NCBI GenBank assembly: GCA_014238285.1
Contig: JABABK010000005.1
Coordinates: forward strand, 42,457-106,456
DNA length: 64,000 nucleotides
Origin: Hellea sp.
Lineage (GTDB): Bacteria; Pseudomonadota; Alphaproteobacteria; Caulobacterales; Maricaulaceae
Reading direction: 5' to 3'
A program made the position numbers and the translations under genes. Each line of letters begins with the position of its first letter. Positions within the stretch are counted from its first letter, which is position 1. Of this stretch, positions 52,863-62,372 are shown one piece after another. The notes under the pieces are model-generated. The model had not been told where the DNA came from. It ran no database searches and saw only the letters and a program-made list of their open reading frames with translations.

Positions 52863-53996
52863 ATGAGCGCTTTAAGACAACGCATTCTCTCTCGCATTCG
52901 TGCCGAAGGCCCGCTGAGCGTGGCCGAGTATATGGGAATTTGCCTGCTCGACCCTAAAGACGGCTATTACCCGACCCGAGACCCGCTTGGCTCTGAAGGT
53001 GATTTCATAACCGCCCCAGAAATTTCGCAAATGTTCGGCGAAGTGATCGGACTGTGGGCTATTCAAAGCTGGACGGATATGGGTGAACCGGCCTCTATAA
53101 ACCTAATCGAGCTTGGCCCTGGCCGAGGCATAATGATGAGTGACATTCTACGCGCTTCGCGCCTAGCGCCGGATTTCCTCAAAGCTCTTAACGTATATTT
53201 GATTGACGTCAGCGCAGCTTTAGAGGCTGTACAAGCTAAATCCTTAGCTGATAGCCCGGTCCCTGTTTCTTGGGCCGGCAGCCTAGCGGAGGTTCCAGAT
53301 GGCCCTACGATCATCATAGGTAACGAATATTTAGACTGCCTGCCCATTCGGCAATTCATTCAAAAAGACCATTTTGCCAAAGCGAATGGATGGCATGAGC
53401 GGCTTGTCACCATTGATCCAGATACGGAAAAGCTCATATTTGGAGTTTCTCCCGAATCCATCAGTGAAACGACACAACAATCCTTACCAAGTGAATACTC
53501 TAACGCCCGTAATGAAGACCTGCTCGAAACCTGCCCGGCAGCTCATCAGCTCCTTGATCAACTATCTGAGCGTTTTAAATCCAATTTGGGACGTGCCCTA
53601 TTTATCGATTATGGGCCTGAACGCACGGAATTCGGCGATACCTTACAGGCCCTAAAACGTCACGAAAAAGTTGATGTATTTTCTGATCCTGGCAATACCG
53701 ATCTCACAGCTCGCGTTGATTTTCAGGCCTTAAACGAGTTTTCGACAACGATTGAACTTAAAAGCACGGCCCCCATAACCCAAAGAGAGTTCTTATCAAA
53801 ACTAGGCCTAGAGATGAGGGCCGTAGCGCTTGCCCGGTCTAAACCCGATTCTAAAGACAAAATTGCCCGGCAGTTAGAGAGACTCAGTAGCGAAGATCAA
53901 ATGGGGTCTCTTTTCAAAGCTATATGTTTTCAATCAAACAATCTCAGCCTACCTTTAGGATTTCGAGAATTCTTTGATCTAGCTAAACCTTCCTGA
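52863..53996 (+). CDS. NDUFAF7/MidA-like SAM-dependent methyltransferase
   Basis: The 377-residue class I methyltransferase has GDFITAPEISQMFGEVIGLWAIQ, the SAM-binding LIELGPGRGIMMSDILRA, IIIGNEYLDCLPIRQF, and a C-terminal half with DYGPERTEFGDTLQAL. This is the pattern of mitochondrial NDUFAF7, which methylates an Arg of complex I subunit NDUFS2; the bacterial target is inferred to be the equivalent NuoD. It begins with no gap after lgt and its order lgt-methyltransferase-pgeF is conserved in Caulobacter relatives. Confidence 0.92.
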   Translation: MSALRQRILSRIRAEGPLSVAEYMGICLLDPKDGYYPTRDPLGSEGDFITAPEISQMFGEVIGLWAIQSWTDMGEPASINLIELGPGRGIMMSDILRASRLAPDFLKALNVYLIDVSAALEAVQAKSLADSPVPVSWAGSLAEVPDGPTIIIGNEYLDCLPIRQFIQKDHFAKANGWHERLVTIDPDTEKLIFGVSPESISETTQQSLPSEYSNARNEDLLETCPAAHQLLDQLSERFKSNLGRALFIDYGPERTEFGDTLQALKRHEKVDVFSDPGNTDLTARVDFQALNEFSTTIELKSTAPITQREFLSKLGLEMRAVALARSKPDSKDKIARQLERLSSEDQMGSLFKAICFQSNNLSLPLGFREFFDLAKPS

Positions 53997-54020
53997 TATG
54001 AAACTTAAAAGGAGACGCAC

Positions 54021-54425
54021 ATGAAGAATATCATAATCGGCGTTATTGCAGGGACCCTAATATTTACGGGCTGTACAAGGAATGTCGAAACTGCGCCGCA
54101 ACAAGAAGAGATTCCCGCTGCAACTCAAGCCCGCGCAGGCACGGTATTTATTGCCTCTGGTAATGAGCCATTCTGGAATTTTAGAATTGAAGGCAAAACC
54201 GCGACTTACATAACGCCAGACAACCCAGATGGGACTACATTTAGAATAAAACCAACGAGAACTGCAAAATCATTGACGTTCACAGGTAAGCTTAACGAAG
54301 AAGACGTCACGATCGTGATAACTCGAACCAGATGCAAAGATGATATGTCAGGTCAGAAGTACCCAATGACAGCAACATTTTTTAAATCAGACAGCACCTT
54401 TGGTGGTTGCGCTGAAATGGAATAA
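54021..54425 (+). CDS. Small lipoprotein, COG3650-like
   Basis: The 134-residue protein has lipobox FTGC (Cys18). The domain has SGNEPFWNFRIEG near residue 46 and a CKDDMSGQKYPMTATFF stretch with a closing FGGCAEME. These paired motifs fit the COG3650 group of envelope proteins, whose role is unknown. AAAGGAGAC precedes the ATG. It lies two bases before pgeF. Confidence 0.8.
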   Translation: MKNIIIGVIAGTLIFTGCTRNVETAPQQEEIPAATQARAGTVFIASGNEPFWNFRIEGKTATYITPDNPDGTTFRIKPTRTAKSLTFTGKLNEEDVTIVITRTRCKDDMSGQKYPMTATFFKSDSTFGGCAEME

Positions 54426-54427
54426 AC

Positions 54428-55210
54428 TTGCCTGAATTTAAAACACATGACCAGCTTCAGCATAGCAGCATAACCCACGGCTTTTTCACTCGAAACGGCG
54501 GATCTTCGGCGGATGCATATGATAGCCTGAACGCAGGACAAGGCTCAAACGACAATCCGGGTCACATTGCCGAAAATCGCCACCGAATCGCAGCGACACT
54601 GGGCACTACGGCAGAACGATTGCTTTCCCTGCATCAAGTCCATTCTGCAGATGTTTTGATTGTCGACGGTCCATTTAGCCATGACATCCCCCAAGCGGAC
54701 GGCCTTGTGACAAATACAAAGAACCTAGCCATTTCCGCCCTCTCGGCTGATTGCGGACCGGTTTTGATGTGCGACCCTGATGCCCAAATCATTGGTGCCT
54801 GTCATGCAGGATGGCGCGGGGCTCTATCTGGTATAACCGACCAAACTATCAAAGCCATGGAAAGCCTCGGCGCTCACCGAAATAACATTCACGCCGTCTT
54901 AGGGCCGTGCATAAGTCAGCCTTCCTATGAAGTTGGGCCCGAATTCCGTGATAGTTTTGTCGCCGAAAATGAAAGCCATGATCGTTTCTTCAAACTTGGC
55001 GCCATGAAGGAAGACGGCGAAAGGCGGCCCCATTTTGATTTAAAGCGCTTCATTTTAGCTCGTCTACGTAATGCTGGACTCACGCGAATCGATGCTTTGC
55101 CTGACTGTACTTATGCACAGCCAGACGATTATTTTAGCTACAGATATAACACCCATAAAGGTATTAGTGACTATGGCCGCAATATTTCGGCTATTATGCT
55201 CACTGAATGA
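54428..55210 (+). CDS. pgeF: Peptidoglycan editing factor PgeF (laccase-domain)
   Basis: The 260-residue protein hydrolyses mis-incorporated amino acids in peptidoglycan precursors in E. coli; earlier it was named polyphenol oxidase. The zinc site appears in LHQVHSADV, SADCGPVLMCD and GACHAGWRGALSG, followed by LGPCISQPSYEVG. The start is TTG at 54428, two bases after the lipoprotein stop. Length is normal for the family. Confidence 0.93.
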   Translation: MPEFKTHDQLQHSSITHGFFTRNGGSSADAYDSLNAGQGSNDNPGHIAENRHRIAATLGTTAERLLSLHQVHSADVLIVDGPFSHDIPQADGLVTNTKNLAISALSADCGPVLMCDPDAQIIGACHAGWRGALSGITDQTIKAMESLGAHRNNIHAVLGPCISQPSYEVGPEFRDSFVAENESHDRFFKLGAMKEDGERRPHFDLKRFILARLRNAGLTRIDALPDCTYAQPDDYFSYRYNTHKGISDYGRNISAIMLTE

Positions 55211-55211
55211 T

Positions 55212-55253
55212 TTACATTCACTCGAGGCCTCTTTAGATAGGCCTCAAATGTAA
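55212..55253. repeat. Two-part stem-loop between pgeF and prs
   Basis: Outer arms TTACATT (55212-55218) and AATGTAA (55247-55253) flank inner arms GAGGCCT (55224-55230) and AGGCCTC (55239-55245). Each pair is perfect, with an asymmetric bulge between them. It fills most of the 63-base gap and has no clear T-run. It could attenuate or process the message before prs, or be an operator. Confidence 0.5.
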
Positions 55254-55273
55254 TATTATGAAGGTGGACCCCC

Positions 55274-56215
55274 ATGAAGCTTATTAGCGGATCGTCCAAT
55301 CCCGAGCTGGCGAAAGCCATTGCCGATGTTCTTGATGTCCCCCTCACCTCTGTAGATATTCAAAGATTCCGTGATCAGGAAATTTTCGTCAAAATTAATG
55401 AAAATGTTCGCGGCGAAGATATTTTTCTGATCCAGCCAACCTCGGCGCCTGCTAATGATCATTTGATGGAGCTTTTGATCTTGATAGACGCTTTAGTTCG
55501 GGCATCAGCCGAACGCATTACCGCCGTCGTGCCTTATTATGGTTATGCCCGACAGGACCGCAAAACCGGCGGCCGGACACCGATCTCTGCAAAACTCGTG
55601 GCGAATCTGATTTCCAAAGCTGGGGCACACCGCGTCTTGATGATCGATTTACACGCTGGCCAAATTCAGGGCTTTTTCGACATCCCAACAGACAATCTTT
55701 TTGGGCAGCCAGTTTTTGTTGCCGACATTAAAGACAATTATTCCAAAAAAGATCGTGGCAATTTACTATTTGTATCACCCGATACGGGCGGTGTGGTCCG
55801 AACAAGAGCCATTGCCAAACAGTTTAACGCGGATATCGCCATTGTTGACAAACGCCGTCCAAAAGCGGGTGAAGCCGAAGTCATGAATATTATCGGCGAA
55901 GTCGAAGGCAGAGACTGTATTCTTTATGATGATATTATCGATAGTGGTGGTACGCTTTGTAACGCCGCAGCGGCTTTAATTGAACATGGCGCAAAATCCG
56001 TCACGGCCTATATCACCCACGGCGTGCTGTCTGATCCTGCTGTCCAGCGCATTACCGATTCCGTCATCAAGGAAGTCGTTATTACAGACACGATATCACA
56101 GCCGGAAAAAGTCAAGAACTGCGATAAAATTCGCGAAGTACCCGTCTCGACGCTGCTCGGTGAAGCCATTCGCCGTATCGCCAATGATGAAAGCGTCTCC
56201 AAGCTTTTCGGATAA
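55274..56215 (+). CDS. prs: Ribose-phosphate pyrophosphokinase
   Basis: The enzyme makes PRPP for purine, pyrimidine, histidine and tryptophan synthesis. The 313-residue protein has [26 protein letters not shown], the ATP-binding [15 protein letters not shown], the [14 protein letters not shown] helix, and the PRPP loop [16 protein letters not shown]. Length is normal. GAAGGTGGA lies just before the ATG. Confidence 0.97.
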   Translation: MKLISGSSNPELAKAIADVLDVPLTSVDIQRFRDQEIFVKINENVRGEDIFLIQPTSAPANDHLMELLILIDALVRASAERITAVVPYYGYARQDRKTGGRTPISAKLVANLISKAGAHRVLMIDLHAGQIQGFFDIPTDNLFGQPVFVADIKDNYSKKDRGNLLFVSPDTGGVVRTRAIAKQFNADIAIVDKRRPKAGEAEVMNIIGEVEGRDCILYDDIIDSGGTLCNAAAALIEHGAKSVTAYITHGVLSDPAVQRITDSVIKEVVITDTISQPEKVKNCDKIREVPVSTLLGEAIRRIANDESVSKLFG

Positions 56216-56312
56216 TTAAACAGACCTATCATAAGCTCCATTTCCATTAATACTGGTTTATCGGCCATATTTGTGGAACACTTCAAAGTATTGACAACTT
56301 TAGGAGCGCAAA

Positions 56313-56918
56313 ATGTCAACCAAAGCTACACACAATTTAAATTTTTCGACGAAAACAGGCGTGAAGTGTATCCTTACACTCGCTACTCTGTTCCTCTGCA
56401 TGGAAACTGCCACAGCACAAACCCTGACCATTGAAGGTAATGTTGCGGTCAAACAAAATCAAACAGTTAACGGACAAGTGACCGCGAATTCTATGACAGT
56501 CACACAGGGTACAACGACAAATTCCATTGCAGTCACGCAAAGCGCGACTGCCAACTCACTGACCGTCACGAATAATGGCAGGGTCAACGGGCCGTTTGAA
56601 GTACTCGGCAGTACCACGCTTGGCCCGTTGACCAGCGGCTCGCAAACTGTCCATGGTGGTATCGCAGCAGACGGCGCAGTTAACGCTGGCGCGTTAAGTG
56701 TTACGGGCAACTCTTTTCTATCGAGCACAACCGCATCTGATATGACCATAACGAATGAATTCACTCTCCCGACGACAACCGTAACACCAACTAATCCCTG
56801 CACACCGGGACAACTCCTGATCGGCCCAGGCGGAAGTAATAGTAATGGTAAAGGCGGCTGGTTGTATTTTTGCCGCCTTGGCGGCACTTGGGCAACAGCA
56901 AACTTTCAGAACTTGTAA
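56313..56918 (+). CDS. Secreted repeat protein of unknown function
   Basis: The 201-residue protein has a signal peptide (CILTLATLFLCMETATAQ). A run of short imperfect repeats follows, about 10-12 residues each (VTANSMTVTQGTTTNSIAVTQSATANSLTV), which would stack as a beta-solenoid or stalk. The C-terminal domain has two Cys (NPCTPGQLL and YFCRLGGTW) in a layout that recalls the variable tips of shufflon-type pilin proteins (weak analogy). It stands two bases before the protease gene, so the two are co-transcribed and probably act together. Confidence 0.7.
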   Translation: MSTKATHNLNFSTKTGVKCILTLATLFLCMETATAQTLTIEGNVAVKQNQTVNGQVTANSMTVTQGTTTNSIAVTQSATANSLTVTNNGRVNGPFEVLGSTTLGPLTSGSQTVHGGIAADGAVNAGALSVTGNSFLSSTTASDMTITNEFTLPTTTVTPTNPCTPGQLLIGPGGSNSNGKGGWLYFCRLGGTWATANFQNL

Positions 56919-56920
56919 TC

Positions 56921-58051
56921 ATGGCTAAATTGAAAACCTTATCTTCAAGCACTGCCCGTGACTTTTTACGGGTGTGGCTTGCCTCATGTTTCTTCTTTTT
57001 TGACGCTTCAGCTCAAGAAAAAGAACCCCAATTACACCCTAACCCCTCCGTGATTATCGGAAACATCGATAATCGTCAGCCCAGTGATGATCCTGCCGTA
57101 GGCCGACTGCTCACCGCCGCCGATCTCGGCTGCACAGGCTGGATCAGTTCAATCGGCGCCATTGTTACCGCAGGACATTGCAATCAAGCCGTCAAATTAC
57201 AGTTTAACGTGCCGTTGTCACAGCCCGATGGGACGATCAATTACCCACCTAACCCTGCTGATAATTATGTCGTTACATTTAGTGATTGGCATTACGTCAG
57301 AGGATCAAAGGATAGTGATTGGGGTGTGATACGTGCGACACCATCACAAGGATTAACACCAGCTCTTAGGCAGAAATCATTTATTCGGTTTTCGCCGCTT
57401 GGAACTCTTGTCAATAATTTAAAACAACTTGAAATTAGAGTAACAGGATATGGTGTTGATGGCCCACCGCCAAAATGGGGAAATGGCGGGCCAAAAAATG
57501 CCTATAACAAAACACTACAGACTGCGACCGGGCCTTACATTGCGATACCCAGCACATCGAATTCTAATCCATATCCCATTCCATATACCATGTGCTATCT
57601 GGCGGACACGCAGCCTGCAGCTTCGGGTTCACCCGTATACATCAACGGAACACATGCCTCTGCCGGTATTCATGTGGCAAGTTCCGGTCAGATAGCGTCA
57701 TGTGGTCAACTAGTGAATATAGGAACAGCCATTGATCAGCCGGATTTACTAGCGGCATTGCAGGCTTATCCGGGAAAAGGATTTCAACCGGCAATCTCGC
57801 CGCAAAATACTTTTTTCGTCGATCAAGGTAGTTTGGTTTCCAAACAGGATGGTACAATCCTCAGCCCTTATCAAACAATATCGCAAGCCTTCGCCAAGGC
57901 TAAACAGATAAATGGTAAAGCCCTGATAAACCTCACAGCTGGTCATTATGCGGACTTGCCATACACTCTACAGCAATCGTCTCAAAACGACCTGACAATC
58001 ATCATGCCGGTTGGTGATGTCAGTTATTTCCCGGGTCTTGTTTCAAAATAG
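56921..58051 (+). CDS. Secreted trypsin-like serine protease with extra C-terminal domain
   Basis: The 376-residue protein has a signal peptide ending near DASAQ. A chymotrypsin-fold domain follows with all three catalytic residues placed: His86 in VTAGHC, Asp133 in DSDWGVI, Ser235 in PAASGSPV. The oxyanion neighbour, normally Gly-Asp/Asn-Ser, is Ala-Ala-Ser, so activity may be altered. After about residue 290 a separate segment (FFVDQGSLVSKQDGTILSPYQTISQAFAKA, then GHYADLPYTLQQSSQNDLTIIMP) looks like the start of a right-handed beta-helix that stops short. I start at ATG 56921, two bases after the previous stop. Confidence 0.82.
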   Translation: MAKLKTLSSSTARDFLRVWLASCFFFFDASAQEKEPQLHPNPSVIIGNIDNRQPSDDPAVGRLLTAADLGCTGWISSIGAIVTAGHCNQAVKLQFNVPLSQPDGTINYPPNPADNYVVTFSDWHYVRGSKDSDWGVIRATPSQGLTPALRQKSFIRFSPLGTLVNNLKQLEIRVTGYGVDGPPPKWGNGGPKNAYNKTLQTATGPYIAIPSTSNSNPYPIPYTMCYLADTQPAASGSPVYINGTHASAGIHVASSGQIASCGQLVNIGTAIDQPDLLAALQAYPGKGFQPAISPQNTFFVDQGSLVSKQDGTILSPYQTISQAFAKAKQINGKALINLTAGHYADLPYTLQQSSQNDLTIIMPVGDVSYFPGLVSK

Positions 58052-58057
58052 TAAAAA

Positions 58058-58091
58058 TCAGACATGGGGCCCACGCGGTCCACATGTCTGA
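58058..58091. terminator. Hairpin after the protease gene
   Basis: TCAGACATG and CATGTCTGA pair perfectly over nine bases around a 16-base loop, just after the protease stop. On the plus strand only a weak T-run follows, whereas on the minus strand TTTTTAC follows. No minus-strand gene needs it, so a plus-strand role with weak termination is most likely. Confidence 0.55.
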
Positions 58092-58164
58092 CTTGCTTTG
58101 AGTTATGAAAACCGTATTTTCTAATTCTTTTGACTTCCCTTTTTGGGTGAGGCACATCTAATTC

Positions 58165-58758
58165 ATGGACAACACTACCATCATTATCGCGCTCGCCCTC
58201 GGTTACCTCCTCGGCTCTATTCCATTTGGGCTGTTTATCGGTCGGCTTGGTGGACAAGGCGATGTGCGCGAGATTGGCTCAGGCAATATAGGCGCAACCA
58301 ATGTCCTTCGGACAGGCCGCAAAGACCTTGCTGCTCTCACCCTTTTATTTGATGCGGGCAAAGCGGCTGTATCAGCTCTTGCCATTCATCATTTTTTCGG
58401 CGCGCCGTATCATCTTATTGCTGCAGCAGCCGCCCTTATTGGTCATTGTTTCCCTATTTGGCTGAAATTTAAAGGCGGTAAAGGTGTCGCGACATTTTTC
58501 GGCGCACTGCTCGCAACAGCTTGGCCCGTAGGCTTAATCGCCGCGGCAACATGGCTCGTTATTGCGGTTGTCTTTAAAATGTCATCCATGGCTGCCCTAT
58601 GGGCCGCTGGTACTGCGCCATTAGTTGCTTTTTACCTAGGCTATACGAATGTTGCTATAATGGCGATCTTTCTGGCTATCGTAATTTTCATACGCCACCG
58701 CGAAAACATTGGACGCATTGCTAAAGGCACAGAATCTAAAATTGGCAGCAACAAATAA
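58165..58758 (+). CDS. plsY: Glycerol-3-phosphate acyltransferase PlsY
   Basis: This membrane enzyme transfers acyl groups from acyl-phosphate to glycerol-3-phosphate, the first step of phospholipid synthesis. The 197-residue protein has five membrane helices and the three PlsY motifs: GSIPFGLFIGRLGGQGDVREIGSGNIGATNVLR, GHCFPIWLKFKGGKGVATFFG, and a C-terminal IRHRENIGRIAKGTE. Length is normal. dprA follows by 11 bases, a common order. Confidence 0.95.
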   Translation: MDNTTIIIALALGYLLGSIPFGLFIGRLGGQGDVREIGSGNIGATNVLRTGRKDLAALTLLFDAGKAAVSALAIHHFFGAPYHLIAAAAALIGHCFPIWLKFKGGKGVATFFGALLATAWPVGLIAAATWLVIAVVFKMSSMAALWAAGTAPLVAFYLGYTNVAIMAIFLAIVIFIRHRENIGRIAKGTESKIGSNK

Positions 58759-58769
58759 GGACTTACGTT

Positions 58770-59876
58770 GTGGGATTACGAGAGCTATCTTTTTCGGAAA
58801 GAAGAGACTGGCTTCGCCTTATTCGAACCGCAAACCTTGGCCCCATTGCTTTTCGAGATTTAATGCGCCGTTACGGCGATGCGGCCAAAGCCTTAGACGC
58901 CCTACCGTCCATGATCAGAGGTCGCCGGATTGAAATCCCTGACATCCATGACATCGAAACCGAAATGGAACAAAGCGATCAAATGGGGATTACAATTCTC
59001 GCCGCGTGCGAACCCGCTTACCCAGCGGCATTACGCGAGATTGATCCGCCACCGCCGATTATTTCCGTCTGGGGTAATCCAGTCACCCTCTCAAAGCCCT
59101 GTATCGCCGTCATAGGCTCACGCAATGCTTCCGCCATTGGACAACGATTCGCGCAGCAAATCTCGCAAGAGCTAGGAGAAGCCGGATTAACAGTTGTTTC
59201 AGGTCTCGCGCGCGGGATCGATACTCAGGCCCATTGGGGAGCGCTAGGAACCGGCACAGCGGCCGTCCTTGGCGGCGGCGTTGATCATATTTATCCCAGA
59301 CAAAACGCGGATCTATTTGAAGAGATTCAAAACAAAGGCGCGCTTATATCCGAAAGCCCGCTTGGTTACCGCGCCACAGCCCGTGACTTTCCGCGCCGTA
59401 ATCGCATCATATCTGGCTTGTCGCGCGGCGTTGTCGTCATCGAAGCCGCCGAACGTTCTGGCACGCTCATCACAGCGCGCTATGCCCTAGAGCAAGGCAG
59501 AGAGGTTATGGCCGCGCCTGGTTCGCCCCTTGATCCCAGAACAAAGGGTTGTAACCGCCTCATAAGACAGGGCGCCGCCCTGATCGAGAACGCTCAAGAT
59601 GTGCTCGACGCTATATCCCGCACAGGATCAAATATTGGACAAATGCGTGAACCGTCCAACCCCTATGAAGGGGCGTCTTTTGACGAAAATATGGATGCAG
59701 ATCTCGATAAAGCTAAGACAGTGATCAAAGCCCTACTCTCACCAACGCCAACCCCGCGTGATGATATTATCCGCTTATCCGTGCTTCCGGTTTCCTTGGC
59801 CATCGCTGCCTTTTTGGAAATGGAATTAGTGGGTGACATATATGTGGAACCCGACGGACGAGTAAGCGGGGTTTAA
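58770..59876 (+). CDS. dprA: DNA-processing protein DprA
   Basis: DprA loads RecA onto incoming single-stranded DNA during natural transformation. The 368-residue protein has an N-terminal SAM-like region, the Rossmann domain with IGSRNASAIGQRFAQQI, VVSGLARGIDTQAHWGAL, and FPRRNRIISGLSRGVVVIEA, and a C-terminal winged helix (LSPTPTPRDDIIRLSVLPVSL). The start is GTG at 58770. It is normally followed by topA in this class, but here a GFA gene follows and topA is at 31 kb. Confidence 0.94.
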   Translation: MGLRELSFSERRDWLRLIRTANLGPIAFRDLMRRYGDAAKALDALPSMIRGRRIEIPDIHDIETEMEQSDQMGITILAACEPAYPAALREIDPPPPIISVWGNPVTLSKPCIAVIGSRNASAIGQRFAQQISQELGEAGLTVVSGLARGIDTQAHWGALGTGTAAVLGGGVDHIYPRQNADLFEEIQNKGALISESPLGYRATARDFPRRNRIISGLSRGVVVIEAAERSGTLITARYALEQGREVMAAPGSPLDPRTKGCNRLIRQGAALIENAQDVLDAISRTGSNIGQMREPSNPYEGASFDENMDADLDKAKTVIKALLSPTPTPRDDIIRLSVLPVSLAIAAFLEMELVGDIYVEPDGRVSGV

Positions 59877-59878
59877 TC

Positions 59879-60292
59879 ATGAGCTATACAGCAACATGTC
59901 ACTGCAAAGCTGTTTCAGTGACGATCACAGAGCTTCCTGAATTTGTTCAAGATTGTAATTGTAGTCTATGCCGGAAAAACGGAAGCTTATGGGGGTATTT
60001 TCCGTCGGACCAGGTTAAAATTTCGAGCCAGACACAATCTTATTTTAGACAGGATAGATCCAATCCAGCGGTCCAAATTCACTTTTGTGGTAATTGTGGC
60101 TCGGCAAGTCATTGGTCGCTGACTCAAGAATTCATTAAACAAAACGGCCCCAATAAGCGCATGGGCGTCAACATGAACTTATTTGATCCAGACGTGTTAA
60201 CTGGGCTCGAACTTCGCTTTGCAGATGGCCTGAACTGGGATGGCGAAGGACCGTTTAACTATCGCAAATCTCCAGAAGTTTTCGGCGACTAA
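59879..60292 (+). CDS. GFA-family (CENP-V-type) zinc protein
   Basis: The 137-residue protein has the family zinc sites: CHCKAVSV with a nearby CNCSLCRKNGSLWGYF, and FCGNCGSASHWSL. Members are named after glutathione-dependent formaldehyde-activating enzyme, although the activity of most is not shown. It begins two bases after dprA. Two stop codons in a row end it, after which the same frame stays open for 33 more codons. Confidence 0.88.
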   Translation: MSYTATCHCKAVSVTITELPEFVQDCNCSLCRKNGSLWGYFPSDQVKISSQTQSYFRQDRSNPAVQIHFCGNCGSASHWSLTQEFIKQNGPNKRMGVNMNLFDPDVLTGLELRFADGLNWDGEGPFNYRKSPEVFGD

Positions 60293-60399
60293 TAAATACG
60301 TATAACCACGCCCGCCCAAGACGTTGATGAAAAAGACGGCGGCGCCCATTTGGATTTGATGACTGCGCATTGTATTTTAGATTGCTTGGAGACTTAACC

Positions 60400-61785
60400 C
60401 TAACTCTGCATCGTCCAGCCTTCGACGCCCATAGCGGCCTGACGGACGGCTTCTGAGAGTGTTGGGTGAGCGTGACAGGTGCGGGCGATGTCTTCAGATG
60501 AGGCGCGGAATTCCATCGCCACGCACATCTCTTGGATCATTTCGCCGACCATTGGCCCGATCATATGGGCGCCGAGGATTTCGTCGGTTTCCGCATGGGC
60601 CAAGATTTTAACGAAGCCATCTGTTTCGTGATTAGCTTTGGCGCGACTATTGGCGATGAAACTAAATTTACCGGATTTATAAGGGATGCCAGCCGCTTTC
60701 AGTTCGTCTTCTGTTTTGCCAACAATGGCCACTTCTGGCTTGGTATAGACAACACCGGGTATAACGTCATAATTTACATGACCGACTTTGCCGGCAATAG
60801 ACTCGGCAACAGCGACAGCTTCTTCTTCGGCTTTATGCGCCAGCATCGGGCCCGTGGTACAATCGCCAACGGCCCAAATACCTGAGACATTGGTTTTGAA
60901 ATGATTGGTTTCGATAAAGCCGCGCTTGTCCATAGACACGCCTGCCGCCTCAAGACCGAGTCCCTGAGTAAACGGACGACGGCCAATACACACCAGAACA
61001 ACATCCGCGTCCATTGTATCAACGTCGCCGCCTTTAGAAGGCTCGATAGAAACTTTGAGTTTGGATTTCATTTTTTCAACACCGGTTACCTTATGACCCA
61101 GTTTGAATTTCATTTTCTGTTTTTTAAAGGTACGAAGTGCAACCTTTTGAACTTCCGCGTCCATACCCGGCAGGATGTGATCAAGATATTCAACAACCGT
61201 CACTTCTGCACCAAGACGACGCCAGACAGACCCAAGCTCAAGCCCGATCACGCCGCCGCCGATGACAATCATTTTGCCCGGAACTTTGGACAATTCTAGA
61301 GCGCCTGTGGATGAGACAATACGTTCTTCGTCAATGTCGATACCGGGCAAGGTCGCGACTTCTGAACCTGTGGCAATGACGATATTTTTAGTTTTGATTT
61401 TTTTACCGTCAACATCGACAGTTCCGGCATCGATAATTTTACCAAAGCCCTCAATGTGGTCGACTTTATTTTTCTTGAAAAGATAAGCGATGCCCTGAGT
61501 GAGCTGGCCAACGGTCTTGTCTTTGGATGCCATCATATTTGGAAGGTTAAGCTTTACCGTCGCGTCAATCCCAAGTCCTGCAAAATCCTTCTCGGCGGCT
61601 TCATACATTTCGGTGGCGTGAAGGAGCGCTTTGGACGGGATACAGCCAACATTTAAACACGTCCCGCCGAGTGTTTTACGGGTTTCAACACAGGCCACTT
61701 TAAGGCCAAGCTGTCCTGCGCGAATAGCACAATTATAGCCGCCCGGGCCGCCGCCAATAATAACTAGATCATAAGTATCAGACAT
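60400..61785 (-). CDS. lpdA: Dihydrolipoyl dehydrogenase (E3)
   Basis: This FAD enzyme reoxidises the lipoyl groups of 2-oxoacid dehydrogenases. The 461-residue protein has the FAD motif [13 protein letters not shown], redox Cys43 and Cys48 in [13 protein letters not shown], the NAD motif [17 protein letters not shown], and the closing [20 protein letters not shown] with the catalytic His. Its position after odhB identifies it as the E3 of the 2-oxoglutarate dehydrogenase complex. A small membrane-protein gene lies between it and odhB. Confidence 0.96.
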   Translation of the reverse strand: MSDTYDLVIIGGGPGGYNCAIRAGQLGLKVACVETRKTLGGTCLNVGCIPSKALLHATEMYEAAEKDFAGLGIDATVKLNLPNMMASKDKTVGQLTQGIAYLFKKNKVDHIEGFGKIIDAGTVDVDGKKIKTKNIVIATGSEVATLPGIDIDEERIVSSTGALELSKVPGKMIVIGGGVIGLELGSVWRRLGAEVTVVEYLDHILPGMDAEVQKVALRTFKKQKMKFKLGHKVTGVEKMKSKLKVSIEPSKGGDVDTMDADVVLVCIGRRPFTQGLGLEAAGVSMDKRGFIETNHFKTNVSGIWAVGDCTTGPMLAHKAEEEAVAVAESIAGKVGHVNYDVIPGVVYTKPEVAIVGKTEDELKAAGIPYKSGKFSFIANSRAKANHETDGFVKILAHAETDEILGAHMIGPMVGEMIQEMCVAMEFRASSEDIARTCHAHPTLSEAVRQAAMGVEGWTMQS

Positions 61786-61878
61786 GGAAAATCCTCACGC
61801 ATATATTTTGGTCACCCAATACGCGCGAGGACTGTGAAGGTCAATGCAGCTTAGAGATTAGCTGCTATGAAAAAAGGC

Positions 61879-62304
61879 TTATGTGAGCACGCCTTCTTGT
61901 ATTTTTTTATGGGAAAACCACAGTAAGAAAATTGCAATGACCAAGACCACCAACGTCATGATTTTATCAAAACCGCCAACTTTTGCGAAAACACCCGCTG
62001 AGAAGCCCCAAAAATCATGAGCTAGCACGCTGAGTAATGAAATTGCGAATAAACTTCTGGACCAAGACTTTCTGAGGAACAAACCAATTGAGCCAATCAA
62101 TCCTGCAAATACGGATAGCGCAAATGCACCGGTTGCCCATGCTGGTTTAGCCGCATACATATCTGCTAATTCTTGTCCGTAAGCTTCAACCAACGCACCT
62201 GGAGCCGCCATAGTGGACATCAAGTACATGGCCACGCCAAGTCCATTCCAGATTATTGCCGCGATTGCTATAAATTTTAAAGAATTTCCTGTTTCTGAAG
62301 ACAT
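61879..62304 (-). CDS. Four-helix membrane protein, unknown function
   Basis: The 141-residue protein has four likely membrane segments (FIAIAAIIWNGLGVAMYLM, TGAFALSVFAGLIGSIGLFL, SLFAISLLSVLAHDFWGF, IMTLVVLVIAIFLLWF) and ends in a short basic tail. I do not recognise a named family. It lies between odhB and lpdA on the same strand, with gaps of 68 and 93 bases, so it is probably carried in the 2-oxoglutarate dehydrogenase operon without an evident link to it. Confidence 0.75.
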   Translation of the reverse strand: MSSETGNSLKFIAIAAIIWNGLGVAMYLMSTMAAPGALVEAYGQELADMYAAKPAWATGAFALSVFAGLIGSIGLFLRKSWSRSLFAISLLSVLAHDFWGFSAGVFAKVGGFDKIMTLVVLVIAIFLLWFSHKKIQEGVLT

Positions 62305-62372
62305 AATGTCTCTCCCCGATTATTAATGTCGGTTCGAGACTAGCTTTTTATGGGACCGACGTAAAGAGGCGG

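Noticed and set aside
58024..58257. 77-codon minus-strand open frame over the protease/plsY gap
   Set aside because: It runs antisense into plsY, contains the hairpin at 58058-58091, and has no family pattern.
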